In this document: positions 19,430 through 28,214 of the stretch, in pieces
How positions within the stretch are numbered: the first letter of the stretch is position 1
Layout: every line of letters begins with the position of its first letter
DNA from: CAYUMU01 sp964445985
Lineage (GTDB): Bacteria > Planctomycetota > Planctomycetia > Pirellulales > S012-138
Length of the DNA: 64,000 nucleotides
Reading direction: 5' to 3'
NCBI GenBank assembly: GCA_964445985.1
Contig: CAYUMU010000007.1
Span: forward strand, 1-64,000
Notes under the pieces: generated by a model
Seen by the model: the letters and a program-made list of their open reading frames with translations, nothing else
What the model was told of the DNA's origin: nothing
Databases searched by the model: none
Made by a program: the position numbers and the translations under genes

Positions 19430-20073
19430 GGTTGACTGCGAAGTGGCCAATTGTCGCGTGGTTTTTCCGGCACGGATTTGATTTCATCCAGGTCGATGCC
19501 GAGTTGGGCGAGTCGCTTTCGTCGCGTTGCTTGATGCGCTTTCGCGGCCGAGGCGGACCTGATCAATCGTCAGCCGTTCGCCGCTCAGCAAGTCCTCGCC
19601 CGGCGAGAGTTGCTGGCGGACTAGCGCACGGAACAGCTGGCTCAACATCGCCACTTAGAGATGACGATGGATGCAGCGCCAACCGCGGCACTCAAAGTGG
19701 TCCAGGCCGAGCTCTTCCTTCGCCTCGCGAAAGCAGTTTTCAATTGACCACCGCCCGAAGGCCGCCCGCGGCATCTTCCGTGGCAGCCAATAGCCTCGGG
19801 AACTGCGTGTTCAACCACCACCAGTTGCTGGCATCGATCCCGCAACTTCTGTTCGTGCCATGCGATGGACTCCAAAAAACGCCGCAGTGTGCGGGGAGCC
19901 ACGCCCTGCTTCAGCGCGATCGCCTCGACGTTTTTATGCTGCACGTTCGACAACATGCCTCGCACATAAACCAGCAGCAACGCCCGGCCTTCGCGACGCG
20001 CAAAGCACTCGGCAAACAGAGCCAGAAATTGGGCAAGCAAATTGCCGAGCTTTGCGATATCCTTGACGCTCAT
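19430..20073 (-). pseudogene. Internally deleted IS701-family transposase
   Basis: The N-terminal part (start ATG 20073) reads as an IS701-type DDE transposase: FAECFARREGRALLLVYVRG, then RTLRRFLESIAWHEQKLRDR. After about 95 residues it jumps into a region that, in another frame (about 19560-19760), encodes the family's C-terminal signature RWSIENCFREAKEELGLDHF, then RGWRCIHRHL followed by a stop. The middle portion with the catalytic aspartates is missing, so the element is dead. Terminal inverted repeats were not found by eye. The upstream boundary touches the GH16 gene, which starts at 20130 on the other strand. Confidence 0.65.
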
Positions 20074-20129
20074 GAAACGACCCTCCGTGGCTTCCCTGGG
20101 AAACTTTTCTAACGACCACGAGTACCACC

Positions 20130-21095
20130 GTGCCCTATCTGTCTCACTGTTGTTGGGCGTTCTCATTAGCACTGCTTAGCTTGTTCAGCCCGGCAAAGCT
20201 CTTGGCCGCCGATCCGGCCCCGTCTGGCTGGAAACTTACCTGGAGCGACGAGTTCGATGGCGAAGCCGTCGACAAAACCAAGTGGGCTTTTGAACTCGGC
20301 AACGGCTTCTATAACTACGACGCCAATCAATGGATCAGCGGTTGGGGCAACAACGAACTACAGTACTACACTCGCGACGAAGAAAACGCCTCGGTGGCCG
20401 ACGGCCTGCTTCGCATCCGCGCGCTCAAAGAATCGCGCGATGGCTTTGGCTATACCTCCGCTCGCATGAAAACCCGCAAACGCGACGGCAGCCCGCTGTT
20501 CAACCAGCAATACGGCCGGTTCGAGTTCAAAGCCAAACTGCCCACCGGTCAAGGTGTGTGGCCAGCCCTCTGGATGCTGCCCCAAGACGACAAGTATGGC
20601 CCTTGGGCAAGCTCCGGCGAAATCGACGTGCTGGAAGCCCGCGGCCAAGAGCCCGGCAAAATCCTCGGCACCATTCACTTCGGCTCGCGTTGGCCCAACA
20701 ATGCCCACGCCAGCAAAGATTACCTGCTGCCGCAAGGCAAAACCTTTGCCGACTTTCATGTCTATGCCATCGAATGGGAGCCCGGCGAAATCCGCTGGTA
20801 TGTCGACGATCACAACTACGCCACGCAAACCTCATGGTGGAGCAGCAGCAAAACGACGGCCGGGCAGGGAGCCAAACCCACAGGCTCCAGCGACCTCAAC
20901 CCCTGGCCGGCCCCCTTCAACCGGCCCTTCTACCTGGTGATGAACGTAGCCATCGGCGGCAACTTCGTCGGCAAGCCCGACCGCACCACAACCTTCCCGG
21001 CCGAAATGATCGTGGACTACGTTCGCGTCTATGAAAAGATCGGCGGCTATGGGCCGGTGAAACCGCGAGGTGAAGGCAAGCTGCCCTACGAGTGA
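20130..21095 (+). CDS. Secreted GH16 family beta-glucanase (laminarinase-like)
   Basis: The 321-residue protein starts at a GTG and has a signal peptide (CWAFSLALLSLFSPAKLLA). The body is a GH16 domain: WSDEFDG at about residues 39-45, the catalytic GEIDVLEARG with E164 and E169, and the C-terminal VDYVRVYEK strand. Enzymes with this EIDVLE motif usually cut beta-1,3 or beta-1,3-1,4 glucans such as laminarin, so the protein probably degrades algal or fungal polysaccharide outside the cell. Length fits a single-domain enzyme. The gene stands alone, divergent from the transposase remnant. No polysaccharide-utilisation partners are next to it. Confidence 0.9.
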   Translation: MPYLSHCCWAFSLALLSLFSPAKLLAADPAPSGWKLTWSDEFDGEAVDKTKWAFELGNGFYNYDANQWISGWGNNELQYYTRDEENASVADGLLRIRALKESRDGFGYTSARMKTRKRDGSPLFNQQYGRFEFKAKLPTGQGVWPALWMLPQDDKYGPWASSGEIDVLEARGQEPGKILGTIHFGSRWPNNAHASKDYLLPQGKTFADFHVYAIEWEPGEIRWYVDDHNYATQTSWWSSSKTTAGQGAKPTGSSDLNPWPAPFNRPFYLVMNVAIGGNFVGKPDRTTTFPAEMIVDYVRVYEKIGGYGPVKPRGEGKLPYE

Positions 21096-21430
21096 TAAGA
21101 GGTCGTTGGAATACTGAGCGAACGGTGGTTCAATCTCGGAGCAAGCCATGCCCCAGCGGTATCCGCTTGTTTGGAATAACGTAAGACCAGCAAGGCTTTC
21201 GGGATTCCCATATCTCATTTCCATTTGGCAATCCAATCCGGGCAGCCGGCCAAACAACCACCGGAACCGCCCTCTTCAACTCCGAACTCCCCACTCCGAA
21301 CTCCCCACTTCCCCCCGGCCCTATCCGCCGCTTCGCCCGCTTCCTAAACTAAGTGCTTCAAAAAACCAACAAATCAGGCCGCTGCATGTACGGCGCTCGC
21401 CACGATCGGCGCTGGCTTTGGGAGAAGTTG
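21096..21430. other. Intergenic gap with a 14-bp tandem repeat
   Basis: No gene is seen. At 21281-21308 the unit CTCCGAACTCCCCA occurs twice in tandem, preceded by a related ACTCCGAACT-like stretch; it looks like simple sequence of no known role. Several overlapping short frames have no coding character. Confidence 0.45.
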
Positions 21431-23374
21431 ATGGAGAAGCAAGATTTCGGCAATTTGCGCGTGGCGGCATTCGAAAGCCGTCGCAAGGACGACATGGCCC
21501 GCCTAATCGAAAAGCAAGGCGGCCAGGCGTTCGTGAGTCCTTCCATGCGCGAGGTGCCGCTGGGCGAAAACTCCGAGGCCATCGCCTTTGCCAAACAGGT
21601 TATTGCCGGTAACATCGCCGCGGTGATCTTCACCACTGGCGTCGGCTTTCGCCATTTGCTCGCCGCGGTTGAAGAGCACGTAGGCCGCGATGCCTGGCTG
21701 GCAGCTTTGGCCGCCGTGACCACCATTGCCCGCGGCCCCAAACCGGTGGCCGCCATGAAGGAAGTCGGCCTGACCCCTAGCTATCGCGTCGCTGAGCCCA
21801 ACACCTGGCGCGAGGTGCTGGCCACGATCGACGCCGAAAAAATTGCCGTCGCAGGCCAGACCGTCGGCATCCAGGAATACGGCCAACCCAGCCCCAGCTT
21901 GATGTCCGGCTTGCAAGCCCGCGGGGCCACGGTTGAGGCCGTGCAGGTCTACCGCTGGGAGCTACCCGAGGACTGCGGCCCGCTGGAGGCCAACGTCAAG
22001 GCCATCGCCCACCGCGAGCGCGACGTGGTGCTCTTCACCTCGGCCCACCAGGTGGTGAACATGCTGCGCATGGCCGAGCGGTTGCAGTTGGCCGAACCGC
22101 TTCGCACCGCCATGGCCGCCATGATCGTGGCCTCCATCGGCCCCACCACCAGCGAAATGCTCCGCGAGCAAGGGCTCCCGGTCGATGTCGAACCCGAACA
22201 CCCCAAGATGGGCCCGCTGGTGTTGGCTGCCGCCGCCGCGTCGTGCCAAAAGCGCAACGGCAAGCGCTCGACAACGGGAGCCGAAAGCCAGTGCGGAGGG
22301 CCAAAGTCCAACAACCGCGACAGCGTCACCTTGCCCCGCCATCCCAGCGAAGATGGCCTGTTCATGAAAGCCTGCCGTCGACAGGAAGCGGCGGCCACGC
22401 CCGTTTGGCTGATGCGTCAGGCAGGTCGGTATCTGCCCGAGTATCGCGAGATTCGCGAGAAAACCACGTTCCTGGAACTGTGCAAAGATCCGGCCCTGTG
22501 CGCCGAAGTCATGCTCCGCACGGTCCAGCGGTTGGGCGTCGATGCGGCGATCATCTTTTCCGACCTGCTGCCGATCTTGGAACCGCTCGGTTTCGACCTG
22601 GAATTTGCCGCCGGCGAAGGCCCGGTGATCCACAATCCCGTTCGCACCGCGGCCGATATTGACCGCGTGCGCGAGCTGGAAGATTTGGGCGAGCTCGAAT
22701 TCGTGATGGAAACCGTTCGCCAAACCCGCGCAGGGCTAGACGACGACAAGGCCGTGATCGGCTTCGCCGGCTCCCCTTTCACGCTGGCCAGTTACGCCAT
22801 CGAAGGGGGCGGCAGCCGCAACTACCTGGCTAGCAAAACGCTCATGTACACCGATCCCGGCGCCTGGCACGCTCTGTTGAGCAAGCTCGCCAGGGCCGTG
22901 GCCTTGTACCTGCGAGGTCAAATTGCCGCCGGCGCGCAGTGCGTCCAGCTTTTCGACAGTTGGGCCGGTTGCCTCGGCCCCGACGATTATCGGCGTTACG
23001 TGCTCCCCCATACCAAGGCGGTGATCGATGCCCTGCCGCCAGGGCCGGCGGTGATCAACTTCGCCACCGGCAACCCGATGTTGCTGCCTCTACTGGCCGA
23101 AGCGGGCGGCGACGTGATCGGCGTCGATTGGCGGATTCGCCTGGACGACGCCTGGCAAACCGTAGGCTACGACCGCGGCGTGCAGGGCAACCTCGACCCC
23201 ATCACGCTCTTCACCAACCCCACCGAACTGCGCCGGCATGTGGAAGAAATCCTCAAGCAGGCCGGCGGCCGCCCTGGGCACATCTTCAACCTGGGCCACG
23301 GCATCCTGCCCGGCACGCCGGTAGATAACGTGCTCGCCCTGATCGATATGGTGCACGAACTGAGCGCCCGCTGA
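21431..23374 (+). CDS. hemD-hemE: Bifunctional uroporphyrinogen-III synthase / uroporphyrinogen decarboxylase fusion
   Basis: The 647-residue protein joins two successive haem-pathway enzymes. Residues 8-270 are a HEM4/HemD domain that closes linear hydroxymethylbilane to uroporphyrinogen III (VAAFESRRKDDMARLIEKQGG, VIFTTGVGFRHLL, DVVLFTSAHQVVNMLR, SIGPTTSEML). A polar linker follows at 271-307. Residues 308-647 are HemE, which decarboxylates uroporphyrinogen III to coproporphyrinogen III; the strongly conserved PVWLMRQAGRYLPEYRE (about 324-340), DAAIIFSDLLPILEPLG and FNLGHGILPGTP are intact. No stop or frameshift separates the halves. The start at 21431 follows GGGAG; an upstream GTG at 21353 extends into sequence without coding character. 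No other haem gene is adjacent. Confidence 0.9.
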   Translation: MEKQDFGNLRVAAFESRRKDDMARLIEKQGGQAFVSPSMREVPLGENSEAIAFAKQVIAGNIAAVIFTTGVGFRHLLAAVEEHVGRDAWLAALAAVTTIARGPKPVAAMKEVGLTPSYRVAEPNTWREVLATIDAEKIAVAGQTVGIQEYGQPSPSLMSGLQARGATVEAVQVYRWELPEDCGPLEANVKAIAHRERDVVLFTSAHQVVNMLRMAERLQLAEPLRTAMAAMIVASIGPTTSEMLREQGLPVDVEPEHPKMGPLVLAAAAASCQKRNGKRSTTGAESQCGGPKSNNRDSVTLPRHPSEDGLFMKACRRQEAAATPVWLMRQAGRYLPEYREIREKTTFLELCKDPALCAEVMLRTVQRLGVDAAIIFSDLLPILEPLGFDLEFAAGEGPVIHNPVRTAADIDRVRELEDLGELEFVMETVRQTRAGLDDDKAVIGFAGSPFTLASYAIEGGGSRNYLASKTLMYTDPGAWHALLSKLARAVALYLRGQIAAGAQCVQLFDSWAGCLGPDDYRRYVLPHTKAVIDALPPGPAVINFATGNPMLLPLLAEAGGDVIGVDWRIRLDDAWQTVGYDRGVQGNLDPITLFTNPTELRRHVEEILKQAGGRPGHIFNLGHGILPGTPVDNVLALIDMVHELSAR

Positions 23375-23382
23375 TTATTCCT

Positions 23383-23403
23383 CCTCCCCCTCGATGGGGG
23401 AGG
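23383..23403 (+). terminator. Hairpin directly after hemD-hemE
   Basis: A perfect 8-bp stem (CCTCCCCC / GGGGGAGG) with a TCGAT loop begins 9 bases after the stop codon. It is not followed by a T-run, so it may be a transcript-end or stability hairpin, or simply a dispersed repeat, rather than a typical intrinsic terminator. Confidence 0.4.
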
Positions 23404-23507
23404 CCGGGTGGGGGGGTGAGGCGGCGGATACGACCCACCATCGCCATCAGTTGCTGGGTTCGTAAACTCTTCGTTGGCAGCGGAGCCTCATCCCACATGC
23501 CTACGGG

Positions 23508-23552
23508 GCAAAACCAAAACCGCCCGCGCGATCGAACGGATCACGCGGGCGG
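23508..23552 (-). terminator. Rho-independent terminator of the BON-domain gene
   Basis: On the minus strand a 14-bp stem (CCGCCCGCG..GATC arms, 23539-23552 and 23520-23533, one mismatch) with a 5-nt loop is followed at once by TTTTGGTTTTG. This is a good intrinsic terminator about 140 bp after the stop codon of the gene at 23696. Between 23404 and 23507 nothing further is seen. Confidence 0.8.
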
Positions 23553-23695
23553 CGGGTAGAAACCAGGCGAAGTCGAGCTTGGCATGAGGTCGCCGGCCGC
23601 TCGGTGTTGCCTGTGGATGGGGCGAAGGACCGTATTTGGTCCTCCGCTCGCTGCCAAGGCGTCACGGAATCGTCCGACGAGGGTCTTACTCGGTC

Positions 23696-24550
23696 TTAAC
23701 GACCGCCGCAGTGGCGACGGCTGTCGTTGAAGTCGAGGAACCACCAGCCGTCATCCCATTCAAGGGTAACTTTCCGCCAGCCCAGCGGCACCTGCGGATA
23801 GGGATAGAACGGGCCAATGTACGGCCAGGCCGTGGGCGAATACTGTTTGGGGTACGTGAGCGCGCCGTAGTTGGGGTACGCCGCGTAGCTGGGCCAGGCG
23901 TGGTTGGGCATGTACGGCTGGTCGTACATGGCCGGCGCCGGGCCACCGCCCGTTTGGGCGTACTCAGGCACGGGCATGCCAGGTTGCCCCATACCGGGTT
24001 GACCCATCATGCCAGGCATCGGCTGACCCATGCCAGGTTGGCCGGGCATCGGCTGGCCGGTGTACGGCGCCGGGGGTTGCCGCATGGTGTTCGGCATGGC
24101 CGCGTGCCGGATCGGTTGCAAGGCGGTGGGCCGAGCTGCCAGCTGCGGTTGTTGCGGCTGTTGCTGGTTCCACCCCTGCTGACCTTGCACGGTGCGGTTG
24201 GGGTACTGCTGCGGAATCGGCGCCGGCGCGCCTTGTTCGTTGTGCGCCACCGGTTGCACCGGAGCGGGCACCGTCTGGATTTCCAGGCGGTTCACCACCC
24301 GCTCAACTTGTGGCGTGCGGCCGACGACGGCCAGCGCCTCGTCCATTTGCTGCTGGTCGCGGACCCAGCCTTCGAGACGGGCGGTTCCCTCTCGGTATTT
24401 GACGGCGATCTCGTAACCACTCAGACCTTGTGCGGTCTTCAGATTACCGGCGATCTGATCCGCCACCAGTTGATCGTTGCTGCTTTGAGCAATGGCGTAC
24501 GACGGAACCGCCGTCGCGGCAAGCGCCACTGCCAACACAAACCTTCGCAT
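23696..24550 (-). CDS. Secreted BON-domain protein with Pro/Gly/Met-rich repeats
   Basis: The 284-residue protein has a signal peptide (FVLAVALAATAVPSYAIAQ) and a BON domain at about residues 28-92 (VADQIAGNLKTAQGLSGYEI, the TARLEGWV strand, and a final VVNRLEI). A long low-complexity region rich in Gln, Pro, Gly and Met follows, including about six PGMGQPMPG-like units (about 160-195), and then an aromatic-rich C terminus (WPYIGPFYPYPQVPLGW, ending CGGR). BON domains bind phospholipid or peptidoglycan-associated partners, so an envelope role is likely. The protein resembles a widespread planctomycete secreted family. A strong intrinsic terminator lies downstream. Confidence 0.8.
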   Translation of the reverse strand: MRRFVLAVALAATAVPSYAIAQSSNDQLVADQIAGNLKTAQGLSGYEIAVKYREGTARLEGWVRDQQQMDEALAVVGRTPQVERVVNRLEIQTVPAPVQPVAHNEQGAPAPIPQQYPNRTVQGQQGWNQQQPQQPQLAARPTALQPIRHAAMPNTMRQPPAPYTGQPMPGQPGMGQPMPGMMGQPGMGQPGMPVPEYAQTGGGPAPAMYDQPYMPNHAWPSYAAYPNYGALTYPKQYSPTAWPYIGPFYPYPQVPLGWRKVTLEWDDGWWFLDFNDSRRHCGGR

Positions 24551-25119
24551 GGTTTCCCTCCCTGGAACTAGATTCCGTCAGCCCTGGCGCACAGCAACAC
24601 TCGGTTGCGGTGGCGAGCCAACCATTCGCCCCGCGGGCCTGTAGCGGGCACGACCGGCGAGAATGAGACTAGCTTACGTTGTCTACCAATCCGGCCACGG
24701 GGAGACGTCCGCGACACAAGCCGCGCGTAAAACGCGGTTGCCACAGGCGGCGCCGAGCGACCAGGCGATAACGGTAACTTCGTCGTGCAGGAGGGAAGTC
24801 AAAGAATGTCCGGCGATCGGCCACGCTCCGCAAGTTTCCCCCCTGGCGCAACGGTTGCCGATGATTGCCTGGGTATTCTCTTCGGCTCCCAGTTGTGCGG
24901 AAGGAAAGACATTTTTCGATTTTGCCGCCGGTAGCGGGAATCGGGGCCGCGGAACATCGGCAGACAGCAACGCACCTGCTGGCAGGCGGCCCTTTTAAGC
25001 GGCGGCCTGCGACAACTGGGCAAAGTTTAACGCCCCGCGGCCCTGCGCAGGGCCGCGCCGAGCCGTTTCGGCCGCCGGAGGCCTCGCCCTGCTAGCGCGA
25101 AGCAGTGTCGGTCGCCCCC
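24551..25119. other. Intergenic gap of about 570 bp
   Basis: No convincing gene or RNA is seen. The 5' side of the BON gene must contain its promoter, but no clear boxes stand out. The only structure noted is the palindrome at 25037-25056. Open frames on both strands are short and overlap each other. Confidence 0.4.
25037..25056. repeat. Perfect 20-bp palindrome
   Basis: GCGGCCCTGCGCAGGGCCGC is fully self-complementary. It lies about 60 bp beyond the 3' end of the minus-strand gene at 25120, so it may form the hairpin of that gene's transcript end, although no T-run follows. Confidence 0.4.
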
Positions 25120-26184
25120 TTATTGAAAGAGCGATGGCACAAACAGCCGAGCCACGCCAGTCGGCTGGAGACCTTCGGGAAGGGCCGACGACGGTTTGAC
25201 GGTGACCTTGCACAGGGTGCCCTGCATCTTGGCCGCTACCACGGTGACCTCTACCCCCTTGCCCTGGGCCTGGCGGTCGGGGCCGGCGGAAGCCAGCCGG
25301 GCCGTGACGCCCGGCTTGAGCGACTTGGCCCAATCACTCGTGTGGCGAAACAGCGTTAGTTCCACAGTGCCCTCGGACCCTGCGCCCTCGAACCCTGCGC
25401 CGTCGGACCCTGCGCCGTCGGACCCTGCGCCGTTGGACACGGCGTCCACATAGCCGGGCAATCCCTCGTCCCGCATCCGCTGGGCATGCGCCTTCTGTTG
25501 CTCGCCCTGGAACTTCAACAGGCTGTCGGTATCGAGAAACACGTGCCAGGCAATGCGGCCTTGGCCCTTGCCGGTGCCCCGGGCCTTGGTCTGGAATTTG
25601 TCGCCCACCTTCAGGGCATCGAACGAGGTCGGCTGGCCGTTCTGCCAGAACTTGGTGTCTTTGTCGACATGCACCACCACGTCTTTCTCACGCACAAACG
25701 ACTCGTCGGCCTTGGCCTGATGAACCGTGATCGCGCCGCTGTCGCGGTCGATGGCGTCGATGAAGTACCACTCCCCGTGATTCAGGAAGAAGTTCATTTC
25801 ATCCTGAATGTAGGTGAGGTGCCGCCACACGCCCGCCTCGTCTTCGTGCAGCCGAAAGATGGCCCGCTCGCCCACGATGTAGTCCTGCAAGTCGCCGCCA
25901 GCCGCGTGGTGCAACAGTTCCGCGTAGGGCATGACCTCGAACTCCATCACTTCATCAGTGGATTGATTGCGAAACTTGCCGGTGCGGTTCTTCGGGTCGA
26001 GCGAAATCAGCTCACCCCAAATCCGCCGCATCCGCGAAGGCACAATCACCTGCCCCGGCGTGATCTTCGGCTCGACCTTCGCGGGAGCCTCGGCCGAAGG
26101 TTGGGTCGGATCGGCGAAAACCAGCAGCGGCGAAGCCGCCAGGCAGACGCAAACCAGTGAGCAACGGCGGACGAGGTTCTTCAT
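25120..26184 (-). CDS. Secreted protein of unknown function with an internal tandem repeat
   Basis: The 354-residue protein has a signal peptide (MKNLVRRCSLVCVCLAASPLLVFA) and a beta-rich body with repeated short RNA-binding-like or OB-like strands (IWGELISLDPKNRTGKFRNQ, GEWYFIDAIDRDSGAITVHQ, KVGDKFQTKARGTGKG). No named family is recognised. Around residues 250-270 a Gly-Ala-rich stretch (NGAGSDGAGSDGAGFEGAGS) is encoded by four 15-bp tandem units on the DNA at 25372-25431. The start at 26184 was chosen because it opens the signal peptide; the longer frame from 26220 adds residues that do not fit a signal. The gene is flanked by gaps and appears monocistronic. Confidence 0.7.
   Translation of the reverse strand: MKNLVRRCSLVCVCLAASPLLVFADPTQPSAEAPAKVEPKITPGQVIVPSRMRRIWGELISLDPKNRTGKFRNQSTDEVMEFEVMPYAELLHHAAGGDLQDYIVGERAIFRLHEDEAGVWRHLTYIQDEMNFFLNHGEWYFIDAIDRDSGAITVHQAKADESFVREKDVVVHVDKDTKFWQNGQPTSFDALKVGDKFQTKARGTGKGQGRIAWHVFLDTDSLLKFQGEQQKAHAQRMRDEGLPGYVDAVSNGAGSDGAGSDGAGFEGAGSEGTVELTLFRHTSDWAKSLKPGVTARLASAGPDRQAQGKGVEVTVVAAKMQGTLCKVTVKPSSALPEGLQPTGVARLFVPSLFQ
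25372..25431. repeat. In-frame 15-bp tandem repeat (four units)
   Basis: Units of the type GTCGGACCCTGCGCC occur four times in a row with one or two changes in the first two; a fifth, shortened unit follows. The unit length is a multiple of three, so copy-number change would keep the reading frame of the host gene. Confidence 0.75.
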
Positions 26185-26349
26185 CTTGCAAAGCCTTACG
26201 CGGTTAAACAGGATCGCCAAAGCCAGGAACCGTGCCAGACGCTCCCAGCCCGAGGGCCATTCTAACTGGGGGCAGGTCGCAGTAAATTCCTTAAATTCGT
26301 CGCAAAATTAGCAACCTGCGTATTTTGGCGGTTGGCAATCTATGCACCA

Positions 26350-27852
26350 TTAAGGTTCGGGCGAAATCTGTTGGAACCTGGGCCAGGCCGCGTCCCAGGC
26401 GGCCGGGTTGTGGGGCTGATAGGTTTGCGCCGGGAAGGAGTGACGCACGATTTCGCGGGCTTCGGCAATCGAGGCACACGCCCCGGCGGCCACGGCTTGC
26501 ACCATGATGTTGCCGATGGCCGTGGCTTCGACCGGCCCCGCGATGACTGTTCTGCCGCACGCATCGGCCGTGGCCTGGCAGAGCCGGGCGTTCAGCGCGC
26601 CGCCGCCGACAATGTGGATGGTATTGAGCCGCCGGCCCACCAGCCGCTCGAGCCAGGAAAGCACCTGGCGGCTCTTCATGGCCAGGCTGTCCAGGGCGCA
26701 GCGAATCACGGCCGCTTCGTCGTGGGGCACGGGCTCGTTCTGCTGCTGGCAGGCCGCCCGAATGGCCTCGGGCATATGAGTGGGGGCCATGAAGCGGGGA
26801 TCGTCGGGATTGATGAGGCTGGCCAGCGAGGGAGAGGCGTCGGCCAGGCGGTTCATTTGTTCCCAGTCGAGTTCGCGTCCGCTGGCATTCCAACTCCGCC
26901 GGCATTCCTGCAATAACCATAAACCGGTGATGTTCTTCAGCAGGCGAATGGTGCCGCCCACGCCGCCTTCGTTGGTGAAGTTCAGCTTGGCGCATAGGTC
27001 GTTGATGACCGGGTGGGGATTCTCGACTCCCATCAAGGCCCAGGTGCCCGAGCTGATGTAGCACCAGTTAGGATCCTGCCCCGTGGGGGGGGCCGCCGCA
27101 GGCACTGCCATCACGGCGCTGGCCGTATCGTGCGTTCCCGGAGCGACCACCTTGAGCTGACTGAGACCAGTGATGGATCTCACTTGGGCACGGAGCGAAC
27201 CAAGTTCGGCGCCCGGCGGCACTAAATCTGGGAACATGGAGGAGGGCAACTGGAACCGATTCAAGAGTTCGCGCGCCCAATCGCCCGAGACCGGATTGAG
27301 GAATTGCGTGGTGGTGGCGTTGGTGAGCTCGTTGGTCAGGTTGCCGGTCAGCAGCCAATGGAAGACGTCGGGCATCATCAAGAACCGTTCGGCCATATCG
27401 AGCAGCGGCGAGTCTTGCTCGCGCATGGCCAGGAGTTGGTAGAGGGTATTGAACTGCATGAATTGCAGCCCGGTGGCGGCAAAGATGTCTTGCCGAGGTA
27501 CGATGCGGAACGCCCGTTCGAGAATGCCGTCGGTTTGGGGGTCGCGGTAATGAAAGGGGTTGCCGAGGAGTGTCTGGTTGCGGCCGAGCAGGGCGAAATC
27601 GACTCCCCAGGTATCGACGCCCACGCTGGCAATGCTGGCGGCAGGCAATTCGGCGGAGGCTTTCTGAAGTCCGGCGAGCAGTTCCGACCACAGCCGGGGC
27701 AGATCCCAATGGAGGTGGCCGGCCATGGCGACCGGGCCGTTTTCGAATCGATGGATCTCCTTCAATTGCAGCGATTTGCCGTCGAAGGATCCGGCCACGA
27801 GGCGACCGCTCGATGCGCCAAAATCGGCGGCGAGATAAACCTGACTGGCCAT
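26350..27852 (-). CDS. rhaB: Rhamnulokinase
   Basis: The 500-residue FGGY-family kinase phosphorylates L-rhamnulose at O1, the second step of rhamnose breakdown. Visible hallmarks are the N-terminal AADFGASSGRLVAG phosphate loop (about residues 8-21), SVGVDTWGVDFALLG (about 76-90), the GTHDTASAV motif, SSGTWALMGVE and the C-terminal NTIHIVGGGALNARLCQATADA stretch that binds adenine. Length fits RhaB (about 490). No rhamnose isomerase, aldolase or transporter is adjacent, so the pathway must be scattered. The promoter probably lies in the gap with cysH (27853-28214), but no operator was recognised. Confidence 0.92.
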   Translation of the reverse strand: MASQVYLAADFGASSGRLVAGSFDGKSLQLKEIHRFENGPVAMAGHLHWDLPRLWSELLAGLQKASAELPAASIASVGVDTWGVDFALLGRNQTLLGNPFHYRDPQTDGILERAFRIVPRQDIFAATGLQFMQFNTLYQLLAMREQDSPLLDMAERFLMMPDVFHWLLTGNLTNELTNATTTQFLNPVSGDWARELLNRFQLPSSMFPDLVPPGAELGSLRAQVRSITGLSQLKVVAPGTHDTASAVMAVPAAAPPTGQDPNWCYISSGTWALMGVENPHPVINDLCAKLNFTNEGGVGGTIRLLKNITGLWLLQECRRSWNASGRELDWEQMNRLADASPSLASLINPDDPRFMAPTHMPEAIRAACQQQNEPVPHDEAAVIRCALDSLAMKSRQVLSWLERLVGRRLNTIHIVGGGALNARLCQATADACGRTVIAGPVEATAIGNIMVQAVAAGACASIAEAREIVRHSFPAQTYQPHNPAAWDAAWPRFQQISPEP

Positions 27853-28214
27853 GGATGACGCCCTTTCCCCCGGCTGCTCAAATAAATGGACTTCTTAGAG
27901 GTGATACGCGGCGGGTATTGCGGCGTCAAGGGTTTGCAGTAAAACGACTTGTGACTTGGTCGCCGCTGTCGGCCGGGCGATGGCCGTACGTTGCCTAACC
28001 GATGCCAATTGAAGAATCGAACCTGGGTCCGTCGATACCAAGGGAATGTATAACGGCCATTGTTGACCTTCTTTACCAACATAAGTATGATTCCAACCAA
28101 CTCCTCCAATGAAGCATGGTTTTGTCAGCGCCCCCCGATTCGGTCGGTTCGAGCTCACAAACTGTGGAATGCATCGCAGGCCGTCTGACGGAAATGCTTG
28201 CAAGGACGTACGTT
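27853..28214. other. Divergent promoter region between rhaB and cysH
   Basis: This 362-bp gap separates two divergent genes and must hold both promoters. No clear -10/-35 pair, riboswitch or operator palindrome was recognised. The open frame that begins at 28116 and runs into cysH is considered an N-terminal extension without coding character. Confidence 0.4.

Noticed and set aside
25372..25431. CRISPR-like regular repeats
   Set aside because: Units are contiguous 15-mers without spacers and in frame with a gene. No CRISPR array was seen anywhere in the window.
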